Source: Carnegiea gigantea (taxonomy: Eukaryota; Streptophyta; Magnoliopsida; Caryophyllales; Cactaceae). From it: a stretch of DNA of 64,000 bases. The translations under genes were made by a program, and so were the position numbers. The notes beneath the pieces are model-generated. The model did not search any database and was not told the origin of the DNA. It saw only the letters and a program-made list of their open reading frames with translations. The first letter of the stretch is position 1, and the number at the start of each line of letters is the position of its first letter. Where the stretch lies: NCBI GenBank assembly GCA_029747015.1, contig JAKOGI010000003.1, forward strand, positions 1,830,001-1,894,000, given 5' to 3'. Shown piece by piece: positions 35,543 through 47,449 of the stretch.

Positions 35543-36340
35543 GGCCTTGTTCTATTTCGCATTTTATAAGATTTAACTAAGAGTTTGCATCTCCTTACAG
35601 TTTCTTACATCCTTAACATAATCCTTACATCCTTAACATAATCCTTACATTTTCTTACATCTTCTTACATCTCCTTACATGATTATATATATCTTCTTAC
35701 ATTTCATAGATTTTCTATAACATTCATTTATTTTAGTCATAGAAATATGTATATTTTTTTAATGATGCTACCAATATACAAAATTTATAAATATCTTATG
35801 AACACAATATTTACATAAACATAAAAATATAATATAACGACATAAATTATATTTGAGTTTCGACATGAAATATATATTATTATAGATGACCATACATTTA
35901 TTTATATTTAAAATTATTTACTTAAAATAGAAATTTATTTGAAGAGTTGTATTCAATTTTGTCAAAAAAGTTTACTTTTTTTTGTTATACTTTGCTTATT
36001 CGATCAAACTAATATTCATATAAAAAATCTTGGACGGAATTTTATTCACCAAATTTATGGAGATTAATATATTTTATTATTATGTAATTAACTTAATTAA
36101 TTATTTATTTTTAATAAGTATATTATTTTAATATTATTATTTTTCATCCAAAATGTTCATTGTAAAACAAATTATACTATATAACTCTTCAACAATTCAA
36201 CAACTTCTTACAGCTTCTTACAGCTCCTTACATCTTCTTACAGCTCCTTAAATATCCTTACAACTTCTTACAACTCCTTACAACTTCTTATAGCTCATTA
36301 CATCTATTTATCTATCTAAAATACGAAATAGAACAGACCC
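35543..36340. mobile_element. Decamer-array element 2 (TGA-flanked, 798 bp)
   Basis: The terminal inverted repeats are clear over about 26 bp: left begins GGCCTTGTTCTATTTCGC, right (minus strand) begins GGGTCTGTTCTATTTCGT. TGA lies directly outside both ends (35540..35542 and 36341..36343). Arrays of CTTACA-type decamers lie just inside both ends, in the same orientation, around an AT-rich core with no coding sequence. Confidence 0.8.
36201..36310 (+). repeat. Array of eleven 10-nt repeats (CTTACA type)
   Basis: Eleven decamers in strict register, consensus CAACTTCTTA with variants such as CAGCTCCTTA and CATCTTCTTA. A matching but less regular array, on the same strand, is at about 35590..35705 near the other end of the element. 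Confidence 0.9.
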
Positions 36341-37064
36341 TGAGTCTTGTTTTTACAGGATCTGAGAAAATTGTTTGCGGGGTATATATATACCCCTGAG
36401 GAGGGCTACGGATTGATGTTCATATTATTGACTGACTCGAATATTTCGCCTGATTATGTTGCCGGGAGTGCAAGAAATAAAGATACATTAATTAAGGCTA
36501 AAATGCCATAACATCATCATTGTCTGATTTGTCTCTAACTCTCAGGCAGGCAGTTAATCGAACAATATCTGTTTTGCATAACATCCAAACACAAAACATT
36601 ACTTTTGATGAGACTTTATCACTTTATTCTAAATTAATTCTACGATTTGCTCAAAAGCGAGTAAAAAGGAAAAAAGATTTAGCACTTACCCTCACTAAAA
36701 GATGTGTTAGGAAACCTCACGTATAGGATGTACTATGAGTCTATGATAGTACTCGTAGTTATATATTCTATCGATTTGTTGCACTTTTTTTTTTTTTTCT
36801 CTTTTGATCAAGATTTGTTGCACTTTTACTAGTTTATATAGATTTTATTGGTGAATAAAAGGAAAAAAATTGATGAAAAATTTCTAAAAGATCATCTCAC
36901 AATTTAAAGTTTATAATGTGGTCATTTGAAAATAGGTGCTTAAAAGTTTTATGATATTATATTTGCACCAAAATAAATAAGAAATTTTACACATCAAGAT
37001 CTATCATATCTGTTTGCAAAAGTTAAATAAATTTGATTGTATAAAGTCAATATATATGAGTACA

Positions 37065-37190
37065 AACTCCTACAAGCCACATTAGTGCCACATATTAAAA
37101 ATTGTTTACATGACAAAGACATGCTGGAACAATATATACATATGGAAGTAGGAATATACAATCCTAGGTGTATAATACACATTACCTGCT
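37065..37190 (+). repeat. Dispersed repeat, copy 1 (partner at 39456..39580)
   Basis: Shares, in order, ACTCCTA(C/G)AAGCCACATTAG, CCACATA(T/C)T, a TATGTAT/TATACAT segment and CTCAGGTGTAT/CCTAGGTGTAT with 39456..39580. Length is similar and divergence moderate. Possibly two MITE relics. Confidence 0.55.
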
Positions 37191-37789
37191 TAATGCTAAT
37201 TACAGTGACTCTATAACTTTACAATGGTTATATATATAAGGTAGCAATTCAGATCTACCACATAATTCGGAGTATTTACTAGGATAATTAAATTGACAAT
37301 AAGTATAAATTTTTGCTAATAAATAATTTTGGTGAATATGGTGTTCGATTATTCTAGGACTCCAATCATGTATTATGGTCAAAGATGACTAAGTTCGAAT
37401 TGTAAAAATTATATTCTAAAAATCTATAGAAGATAACCAAATAAATAAATTTTAAATAAAAATACTTCAAATAATTAAGTTAAATATAAATATGAGGAAT
37501 ATACTGCTACAATAAGTTATATGAAAATTAAAAGAAAGTGATTATTTTTAGTAAAATATAAGTGGTTATGACCATAGAATGACCACATAATATGCAATGT
37601 TTGATGAGATGTTTTGCATATTAAATACTAGGAGAACTATATAAGATAAAATGCAAAATTTTAGCAAATAGAACATTCGATTATTTTAGGACTTCAAATG
37701 TGTATCATGATTAAAAAAAAAATTGATTACTCGCATATGCTAACAAAGGAAAAAAATCATTGTAGTGTTTTTTTGGTCCAAAAAGTTAA

Positions 37790-38064
37790 GGGATATTTGG
37801 TAAACACCTTTTTGGAAAGTTTTTTGGCTAAAAAGAGCTTTTTGGACCAAAATTAGCTGTTTGATCCAGTCAAAAAACTAATTTAGCTGTTTGGTAGAAT
37901 AGCTTTTTGGAAGAATTTTTTGGGTCCAAAAAGTTAATTTGAAAAGGCTAATTTTATCAAACAGTTTTTCAACAAACAGCCAATTCAAACAGTTAATATA
38001 AATAGCTAACTCAAATAGTTAACAGTTAATGGCTAACAGCTAACAGCTGTTTATCAAACAGGGC
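37790..38064. mobile_element. MITE-like inverted-repeat element
   Basis: The ends are inverted: left GGGATATTTGGTAAACA, right (minus strand) GCCCTGTTTGATAAACA. The left half carries TAGCTGTTTG motifs and the right half their complement CAAACAGCTA. No matching target duplication found, so the exact ends are uncertain. Confidence 0.55.
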
Positions 38065-39795
38065 GTGTATTTAATTCAAAGAGAAATAAATATGTAGCAC
38101 AAATACTTAAATTATTATCAACAGCCAAACAAAAAGACATATGAAATAAGTTAACCAATTTTGCCTTGCAAAAAAAGAAGGGTTAACTAACCTATTATCA
38201 ATAATTAAATTACGCTTTGAAAATTATAAAACAAACGTAAATAAATAATTTTTAGATAAATAGATATATGAAATGAGTAACACGTAAATAAGAAATATAT
38301 ATTGTTTGAATAATTTATATAAAAATAAAAAATTATAAGTTTTAATGATTTGAGGAACAAAATACCAAATTATATGTTTGAATAATGGAAAAAAAAAAAA
38401 GCCCAAGCGACGAAATGGTATAACTCCAGCATTATCTTAAAACGATATGATACAACCCTAAATAGTGACATGTGCCCGTTCAGATAATTGCCAGCCCTAA
38501 TTTCAAGCCTCACAATTCTTAGCTTTTAATTATAATTATTGTAATGAATAAAGAAATAAAATAATAAATAAAACCGTTACAGTTATGTCATAATTAGTAT
38601 CTTCTTATAAATTCTTATAATTCAATTAAAATTAATGTGTACGTTGTGATCATTAATATAAATCTTCGCATTTGCTATATTTTATAACTTTAATGTATGG
38701 TGTTCTCATCTCCTGTATTTTCCAAGGTAATTGATATTTTCTTTTTTTTAAAAAAATGACAAGGAAAATGCAGGCGAGTTCCTTAAATAATCACATTGAT
38801 ATTAAACGTAAGTTTTGACAAGTAGTGCCACAAATAATGTCGAATTGGGGGCCGAGTCCCCTCTTCCGCACCCCAAAAAAAATAAATAATGTCGAATTAT
38901 ACAAATCTTAAAAAAAAAAGCGAATTATGCCGAATTATGCCTTTTTAAAAAATTGAAATTAAAGGAAATAATTTTTCGAGCCGCAGACTTGGAATCTATG
39001 TACCAGGATGAAAATTGGAATGCCATGGGCCTTCAGATTGCATATCTGCCTCTGTACAAAGTTACGAACTTAATTACAGTATTTGCAATTACCATTTTGA
39101 ATTTATTGTGTACTATCATAAATTCATAATAGGACTTAATTATGATCAATCCAATTGCAACTTTGATTTTTGGATCAATAAAAAATTGCAACTTCGATTA
39201 TAAATTATCGATTACATATTCAGGTATTTATTTCCTATGAATAAGTATCGTCTCTCATGAAAATGCTCTCTCTTGAATTGGCATGGAATATTCAATTTCA
39301 GTTTTTGCAAATACAAATTAATACATATACCCAACTTTAAATACTAGTATAAATATAGATTGACTAACTTATCATTCCATTCTGCCAATTGTCAAAGCCT
39401 ATATCATACTCTTAGGAATACAATTGTCAAAACTTATATCATACTCTTAGGAGGACATACTCCTAGAAGCCACATTAGCACCACATACTAAATTTTATCT
39501 ATATGATAAATACACGTTAGAAAAATATGTATACTTGGTAAGTGAGAGTATATATTCTCAGGTGTATTATATACATGACCACCAATTGCTTAGCTACATC
39601 GCAAAAATTCCTAACCTCCTCAGCTCTGTTCCTCCTCCCCCTTCCTATTCTATTCCTTCTCCCTCGTCCTGCCTAATTTGTTAGGGTTGCTAGTGGCCAA
39701 ATTACAGCCAGTAGTAAGCCCCTTTTACTCGGATTTGTTCAGTTGATTTTAATTTTCAGTAGTATTGTTATTTATTCTAATAAATTTTCTCTCCT

Positions 39796-39895
39796 TGTGA
39801 GAGTTAAGTTTCTCTCCTTTTTGTGAGAGTTAGAGTTTCTCTGCTTCTTGTGAGAGTTGAGGTTTCTCTCCTTTTTGTGAGAGTTAGGATTTTCC
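39796..39895 (+). repeat. Four tandem copies of a 26-27-nt unit
   Basis: TGTGAGAGTT starts at 39796, 39822, 39849 and 39876, each followed by a TTTCTCTCC-type stretch. The unit keeps one frame open for 9-aa repeats, but the translation is low-complexity and no gene is claimed. Confidence 0.85.
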
Positions 39896-40721
39896 TTTTT
39901 GGGGTCTTGTTTCTTGTCTTTTGTTCGAGTTATTTCTCGTGCCTATTTGTGCAAGTTTTATCGGGGTTATTGAGTCAGCTAGAGAGTGCTTTTTGGATTT
40001 ATCAGTTTATTTCATTGCATTCGATTAAGAATGATTCAACAACGGAAGTTCATGTGGGTGGATCAAGATGATGATTCTTTCAAGTGGATCTATTATATTC
40101 TACAGAGACCTATTCTATGAAGTTATACAACAGCTCATCGACGTTCGGAAGAGACAACTGAAGTCGAAGAATCCACCTTGTGGCCAGAGTACTGCTACAA
40201 GGATAGAGCCGGTTGAAATTTACAATTAACTGTATTGAAATAGAAATCTATTCTAATATTTTGGATTTATTCTTGTTAGAAAATTATCGATGTAAATGTC
40301 GTATAACTTTTCATTAATGAATTTTCTTTTTTCTATAAAAAATTTTACTTAGCTACCGTGAGAAATATTCACTTTACATAACTGCAAGAGCTACAGAGGG
40401 TCCCTATTTTCATGCCATTCATCTGATTAATTAATTCGTGCATTCTATTAGGCATTTAATGGCTTTGAATTCATGCACAATATATGAATGTTCTATGTTT
40501 GCCTTCTACAGATGCCACAATTTATATTAATCTTCTGTGTCTTAATTTAATTGTGTCCACTATTTTGCAGGACATGCTGGCTAATGAGTGTTTTGAGATG
40601 CAATAAGTCGATGGAGAACAATAATAATAAGGCATCATAACGATTGAGTTTGAACAATACATAAATAGTCATTAATAAGCACATAACTTTTTGTGTTCTC
40701 CCCAAAAAAAAAAAAAAAAAA

Positions 40722-43700
40722 TGTCAACAGCAAAACATATGTTTGGAAAAAATCAGGGGTGTATTCGTTTTTCCCCTTGTTCTCTGTATTACTCGGCTGA
40801 TGTGCTTTTCTTTATATACACATGCAGTAACAATCAAACGAAAATCCTAGAGCTAGCTTGCTTGTGCCACAAGACTCCTTAGTACAATAGTAAAGTAAAT
40901 ACATCTTGATATCATAATATCACAAAGAAGATTGCCACAAAAAATATCTAATAATATCTTGTAATACTCCCCCTCAAGTTGGAGCATACAAGTCGACCAT
41001 GCCCAACTTTCCCTTTAGATACTGAAACTGCTGCTTCCCAAGTGCCTTCGTAAAGATGTCTACAGGCTGTTCTTTCGTTCCAACATGAGCGAGAGTGAGT
41101 ATACCAGCATCCAGCTTCTTGCGTACGAAATGACAATAAATCTCTGTATGTTTTGTACACTCATGAAAAACAGGATTTTTCGTATCGCTTGACTGTCACA
41201 TAACAATTTCATGGGATGTTCAAGAAAAATACCCAAACTGGCTAAAAAAGTGAGCAACCATATTAGTTCACTGGTGGCAACGGCCATGGATCTATATTTA
41301 GATTCGGCTGAGGATTGAGAAACAGTGGCCTGTTTCTTGGTTCTCCAAGAGATAGGTGAATTTCCCAATCAAACAAAATATCCCGTTAATGATTTTCTAG
41401 ACAAAGGGCAAACTCCCCAGTCTGAATCACAGAAACCAATCAGGCGTAGATCAGAGTTTGCTGGAAGAGAGATACCACAACCGGCTGTTCCTTTCAAATA
41501 TCATAGTACTCTTTGAGCGGCGTCCATGTGCTTCTCCCTAGGAGCCTGCACGAACTGGGATAAGATGTGAACTACATAAACTAGATCTGGTCGAGTGATT
41601 GTTAGGTAGATTAACCGCCCAATTAGTCTACGATATCTTGTGGGATCATCCAAAAACCATCCACTTGCTTTGGCAAGCTGATGGTTTTCCTCAATAGGAA
41701 ATGCCACTGGCTTAGCCCCCAGAAGGCACTCATCGACTGTGTCTAAAGCATATTTGCTCTAGCATAGAAACATCCCTTGTGGTCCTTTTGCCACTTCTAT
41801 TTCTAGAAAATACTAGAGCGTTCCAAGATCCTTAATGCTAAAACATGCATGTAAATAATTTTTGAATTGTCTACAAGCTACATCATTGTTTCCTGCAAGA
41901 ACGATATCGTCTACATATACCAAGAGTGCCATGAACACATCTCCTTTCTGAAAAGTGAACAATGAGTAGTCAACGTAGGAGCGTGTAAATCCATATGCAC
42001 AAAGCTTAGAGGAAAGCTTCGTAACCCACTGGCGAGGAGCCTGCTTTAGACCATAAAGAGATTTCTTCAGCTTACATACTTGACTGAGACTGCTACTTTG
42101 GAAACCTGGGGGTAACCTCATGTACACATCCTCTTCTAGATCTCCATGCAAAAATGCATTGTTGATGTCCATCTGATGTAATTGTCATCCTTTTGCAATA
42201 GCAGCAGTTAAGAAACAGCATACGCTAGTCATCTTGGCTACGGGCGCGAAGGTCTTGTTATAGTCGAATCCTTCAACTTGGATCTCCTCACCAATCGAGC
42301 TCTGTAACGCTGAATAGAACCATTGGAGTTGTATTTGATACGGTATACCCATTTGCAACTGATGGGCTTCTTACCTGGTGGGAGATTTATAATTTCTCAT
42401 GTGTTGTTTGTCTCCAAGGCCTTAATTTCCTCAGACATGGCTTATCGCCAGGAAGCATTTTGAACCACTTCATGATAAGATTTTGGCTCAACTTTTTTGG
42501 TAATGGCTGCCAAAAATATTTGATGGGAAGGAGAGAAGTTAGCACAAGTGACATAGTGGGTTATAGGATATTGTGTACCTGAGGACCCTTTTTGAAGAGG
42601 AGTTGTAACTAAGATGGGTTTTTCTGTTTGGGCACCATAACAAACATAATCATTAAGATGAGTTGGAGTCCTTCGGATTCTGTCACTGCACTGCACCTGA
42701 TGATCAGTAGTGGGTTTGAGTTCGCTGAGCCGTGAATGGGCCGTGATCCCTTGACCACCTGCTGTGTGGTCTTGCGTGACTGCCACAGGTTCTGGGTCAG
42801 GCAAGTTCTCTTCTTCGTGGCCCAGATGTGTGGCAGGCTCCTCTGCTTCTGGGCCGGGCAGGTTGTCTTCTCCACAGCCCATCTGCCTTGAAGACTCCCT
42901 TGCTGATCTCCCCCTATCTTCGGACTGGGCCTTGATTCTGGCATGGCCCACTTCTTCAGCCCCTTCATGAGAGAGCCGCACTTCCTCTATTTCCAGTTGA
43001 TTACCCATAAGTCAGTTTTGACAGTCCACAATGTCCATTCTTTTGCCCAGATCTTTGAATGGAAATGAGTTCTCATAAAAAATAACATCCCCACTAATAA
43101 AGATTTCTTTAGTTTCCATATAAAAAACATTCCATCCATTCATTCCAAAGGGATATCCAACAAAGACACACTTCCTACCGTGAGATGTGAACTTGTCTTT
43201 TCCTTTCATTTGATTTTGCGCAAAACAAAGGCGTCCAAACACCCTAAGGTGATCAATAGACGATTGTTTGTGATAAAGCACTTCATAGGGAGTCTTTCCT
43301 TGCAAAACACTATTAGGAGTCCTATCTATCAGATGCACAGCTGTCAACGCACATTCTCCCCAAAAATCTAAGGGCAATCCTGCTTGGAAACGTAAAGCCC
43401 TACCTACATTCAACACATGACAATGTTTATGCTTTAGTCTCCCATTTTGTTTTGGGGGGGGGGTGTCAACACAAGTAGTTTGGTGAAGAATCCCATTATC
43501 AAGATAAAACTTCAGCATAAGCCCATATTTGAACTTGAGTCCATTATCACTCCTAATAATTTTAACCTCCTTTCCAAATTGCCTTTTTGCCATAGCCACA
43601 AAACCTTTTAGTAAATTATCGATCTCACTTTTCTCTTCATTAAGTACACCCACACTGCCTTAAGCTAGCATCATCCACAATATTGAGAAAATAACTTGTG

Positions 43701-45647
43701 CCACTTAAGGATTGGACTCTATAAGGTCCCTAAATATCGCAATGAATAAGATCAAATAGTTCACTTGCCTTTTTCTCATTAATAGGAAACATTTATCTAG
43801 CTTGCTTGGCACGAAAACAAGCATCACAAGGATCTAATTTATTGTTTCTAACATTAACTCGTAAACTTCTAATAAAAATTGACATAACTTCAGATGAGGG
43901 ATGTCCCATGCGATTGTGCCACAAACTCTTGGATATTATTGCATTCACTTGATTTTTGATCCTCGGTGCCTCTTTGTAGTAGTAAACCCTATCTCGTTAC
44001 TCACCCACTCTGATTAGAGTCCTCAAAGTGCGGTCCTATAACACACAGAAATCATTAAAGAATGACACCATACAATTCATATCTTTACATAATTTGGCCA
44101 TAGATACCAGATTACAGTCGAGTTCGAGAACATATAACACTTCATTCAAATAGATCTTTTCTTGCAGGTTAATCTTCTCTTGCTTGCTCGCCAAGGTGAG
44201 AGCTCCATTGGGTAGCCGAATAGTTAGAGGCTGAATGTTCTTAGACATGCTCAACAATCTCTCATCAGATGTCATATGACTTGATGCACCACTATCAAAG
44301 ATCCAAGATATCTTACCTGAAAGTTTTTCGTAGCCACCCTTTGGAACATAAGCCTCTGTACGTGATTGGGAGATAGCCCTGGTATGACAGTCTGTTTCGC
44401 ATGAGCAGCAGCATCGGGGCCTTCATCCTGCTCAAGGGTTGCTGCAATGGCGGCATTGGCATACTCCTCGCCTCCTCTGTGTCCACAACCTCCTGTCGTT
44501 CTGCCACCGTATCCGCTTAGTCCTCCTCGACCACCACGTCCGCGGCCTCTGGTTCCCCAACTCAGCGGATAGCCAATAATTTCGTAACAATTGGCTTCCT
44601 CATGCCCATAACGACCACAGTGTCTACATGTCGCGAGTTCACTTTTTCTCTTCTAGCAAACGCCGTAGCCTCGGAGTGCCCTCGACCATCTCTTCTAAGC
44701 ATCAATCTTTTATGGTTCTCCTTCTGTTGAATCATGTTAAAAATCTTATCAAGAGATGGCTGGTGTTCAAAGGCTAGAACTTGGCTCCGAATATTTCCAT
44801 AGGACTCATCGTTAAGTCCCATGAGGAATTGGTGGGCTTGCTCCTCCTCCATCATCTTCACTATCTTACCTCCAATATCACATTCACACTTTCCACAGGT
44901 ACATTTAGGGATTTCGATGTAGTTGTTTAACTCACTTCACATCCCTATTAATTTCGAATAAAATTCAACCACCTCAAGTCCTCCTTGCTTACATGCAGCA
45001 ATGTCAGTTTTAAGTTGGTGTATTTTGGGTGTACTAGGCATGGCATATCGCTTATGCAAGTTCTCCCACATAATAGCCACTTTCTCTACTTAGGCTACAC
45101 TAGTGTGAAGTTTTAGGTCAGTAACATTGATGATCCATGAGCATATCATGGAGTTCACCATCTCCCAGGCATTATATTTAGTAGGGTCATCTCCTTCCTT
45201 TAGTTCTGGTCTTTTTAGGGTTCCATCAATGAACCCTAACTTATTTTTGGATCTTAAAGCGGTTCTAACCGCTTGTTGTCAAAGATCATAATTCTTGCCA
45301 TTGAATATCACAGAGGTAATTGCTACACCCGGTCCTTCTGAAGGATGCAGATAATAGGGCGAGTGTCAATTACGATCTTCTTACTCATGGCTCTGATACC
45401 ATGTGTCAAAAGCAAAACATATGTTTGGGAAAAATAAGGGATGTATCCGTTTTTCCCCTTGTTCTCTGTATTACTCGGCTGATGCCCTTTTTTTATATAC
45501 ACATGCAGTAACAATTAAACGCAAACCCTAGACCTAGCTTGCTTGTGCCGCAAGACTCCTTAGTACAATAGGACAGTAAATACATCTTGATATCATAATA
45601 TCACAAAGAAGATTGCCACAAATAATATCTAATAATATCTTGTAATA
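40722..45647 (-). mobile_element. Ty1/copia element with 245-bp LTRs, decayed
   Basis: LTRs are 40722..40966 and 45404..45647. The primer-binding site TGGTATCAGAGCC is at 45389..45401 and the purine tract TGAGGGGGAG lies beside the left LTR, so it reads on the minus strand. The insertion is into an A-run; AAAAA on both sides is compatible with a 5-bp duplication. In element orientation the LTR starts TATTAC and ends GACA, so the ends are TA...CA rather than TG...CA. The interior has gag, integrase, reverse transcriptase and RNase H in order, all broken. Confidence 0.88.
40980..45388 (-). pseudogene. Broken copia gag-pol
   Basis: Pieces in order from 45388: gag (44562..44861, EEQAHQFLMGLNDESY) with a glycine/arginine-rich tail; protease region (44036..44275); integrase core (43012..43653) with IIRSDNG; linker (42442..43008); reverse transcriptase (41813..42172) with [30 protein letters not shown] and the catalytic YVDD; RNase H (41060..41368) with SAESKYRSMA. 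Several frameshifts and stops separate them. In the integrase, the stretch that should carry the catalytic Glu (QNGxxERKH in relatives) reads QNGRLKHKH, so that residue is lost. Confidence 0.85.
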
Positions 45648-45997
45648 AAAAAAGGAAGTAATGTTAATAAAACATAAGCATTCTTATTTAAAAAATGCAA
45701 TTCACTTGATACAAAACAATTATATGAATTTATTCCCATGGGAATGTTTAAAGGTAGCTATAAGATAAATGAACAACATCGAAAGGACAACTAAAAGCCA
45801 AAAGATGTGGAAGAACGGAAGGTAGAAACTCTGAGTTTGTCTACACAATAGAATGTGTCAATGTACGATAACTATTTTCTAAAAAGATTTATTATATGAG
45901 TTATTATTAATGATATTTGCTTCACCATTTCCATCCAAAATAAATAAATAAATATATTTGCTTCAAATCTTCCACTTTTACTCCTCTATCTTTGACT

Positions 45998-47438
45998 TTT
46001 TTTTTTTTTTTTGGTAAGTATGGGTCACCTATTAGGCTCCCTATATTCACGAAGATCCAACAGGCTAACCAGTCCATGAGAAGGGGACATGGCAGCCAGG
46101 CCTGGCCAAGGCCCAACTCACACTCCTCCCTCTCCTAATTAGGCCTGTCCTTTTCATTGGCAAATCTATGACTTTCATTCCACTGCATTCCACTCAGGCA
46201 CTCAGTTCTACTCCTTCGCACTTTTTCCACTCTTTCCCATTCCTTAAAGATAAATACCACTTCTTCCACTCTCTTCCATTCCCACTTATCCTTTCCACTC
46301 TTTTCAATTCCCTCACATCATGCCCCACAACTTCCTACATTTTGAAACATTGTATAATGTTTGTAATTATGTATACTAATATTTTAATTATTATTAACCA
46401 AATATTTGTTATTTTCTAGTGTATTGGTACAATTGTTGGGGGCACTAGTTCGAAGTGACACAAAGTGCAGATTTTTTTTTTTGGGGGGGGGGGGGGGGGC
46501 ATATTGTTGGCATTGAAGTTGGACCGTTCACAAAAAGCTACTGAAGTTATAGTCATATAAAAGAACATGTCTTACAAGATTGGTCGAAAATCATCACAGC
46601 ACACTAACAGTGAGTTGTAGTTCGTTAGACAGGGGTGGTGGTGAGCAACATTTCGGTGCATGGTGGACTGCCTAGGGGAGCGTCGTTGGTCAGCTGAGAG
46701 ACATGAGACCCAGACCAGCTAGAGATGAGAGCCAGACCAAAAGCAGCGCGAGGCGCGTTTGAGAAAGATGAGAGGCAGCGTGGTTCACAGAGGGGAGAGG
46801 CAGAGTGTTTGATGACACAGGTGTGATGATTGCATTTGGATAATGGCATGGTTTTTTACTTCTCATTTATTTCATAACTTGTTTCATATCTACCATTCAT
46901 TCAAATAACTTAATTATTAACTTTTTTTTCTAAGGTAGTTTAATTCACTATTTTTATTGTGTTTGAAAAGTTCAAATTAGCTATTTCACATAAGTATAAC
47001 ATACTCATATTTATAATAAACATATCACTATAACATTAGATTAATATGTATACATATAATAACTACAAAATGAATAAATATTATACTGTGCATACGTTAA
47101 ATTATCATTAAAATACAAACTATGAAAAAAAATATGCATGGACACATAATATCCGTAGCCAACAATAAAGCTTAGATATAAGTAATTTTATATTACACAA
47201 ATCATTAACATAACTAATATCAATACTTCAACTCCGTTCCACTCCTTCCTACTATGTTCCATTCCTTCCCACTCTATTCCACTCCTTTCATCCGCTCCAT
47301 TCCACACCAGTAATTTACCAACAAAAAAAACAGGGTCAAGGCCTTAATTGGTAAATGAAGCTTCCCCCAAATTTGAACCTGGATATGAAGGGTAGGGCAA
47401 AGGTAGACATGTCAATCTGCTACATGCAGATCGATCTG
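45998..47438 (-). mobile_element. SINE copy split by decamer-array element 3
   Basis: On the minus strand, 47438..47344 matches the 5' half of the SINE at 34846 (GATCTGCATGTAGCAGATTG, then GGTTCAAATTTGGGG) and 46141..45998 matches its 3' half (TTGGGCCTTGG, then GGGAGCCTAATA and a poly-A tail). The outer target duplication TATCTTTGACT is present at 45987..45997 and 47439..47449. Without the insertion the SINE would be about 239 bp, the same as the intact copy. Confidence 0.82.
46142..47343. mobile_element. Decamer-array element 3 (TTA-flanked, 1202 bp)
   Basis: Both ends start GGCCT when read inward: left GGCCTGTCCTTTTCATTGG, right (minus strand) GGCCTTGACCCTGTTTTTTT followed by GTTGGTAAAT. 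TTA lies directly outside (46139..46141 and 47344..47346). Arrays of ATTCCACTC-type decamers lie inside both ends on the same strand (about 46175..46310 and 47231..47310). The middle includes a T11/G17 tract (46472..46499) and a GC-richer block without a recognised gene. Confidence 0.8.
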
Positions 47439-47449
47439 TATCTTTGACT

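Larger units (their letters stand above)
36344..40721. other. AT-rich intergenic region with dispersed repeats
   Basis: No gene recognised. It contains a MITE-like element (37790..38064), a dispersed repeat pair (37065.. and 39456..), and a 27-nt tandem repeat (39796..39895). About 39640..40350 could be a non-LTR retroposon 3' region, ending near an ATTAATGAATTTTC stretch, but no reverse transcriptase is present. Confidence 0.45.

Noticed and set aside
35590..36310. Regular decamer array considered as a CRISPR-like array
   Set aside because: The repeats are contiguous 10-mers with no spacers, in a plant nuclear context, inside an element with inverted ends.
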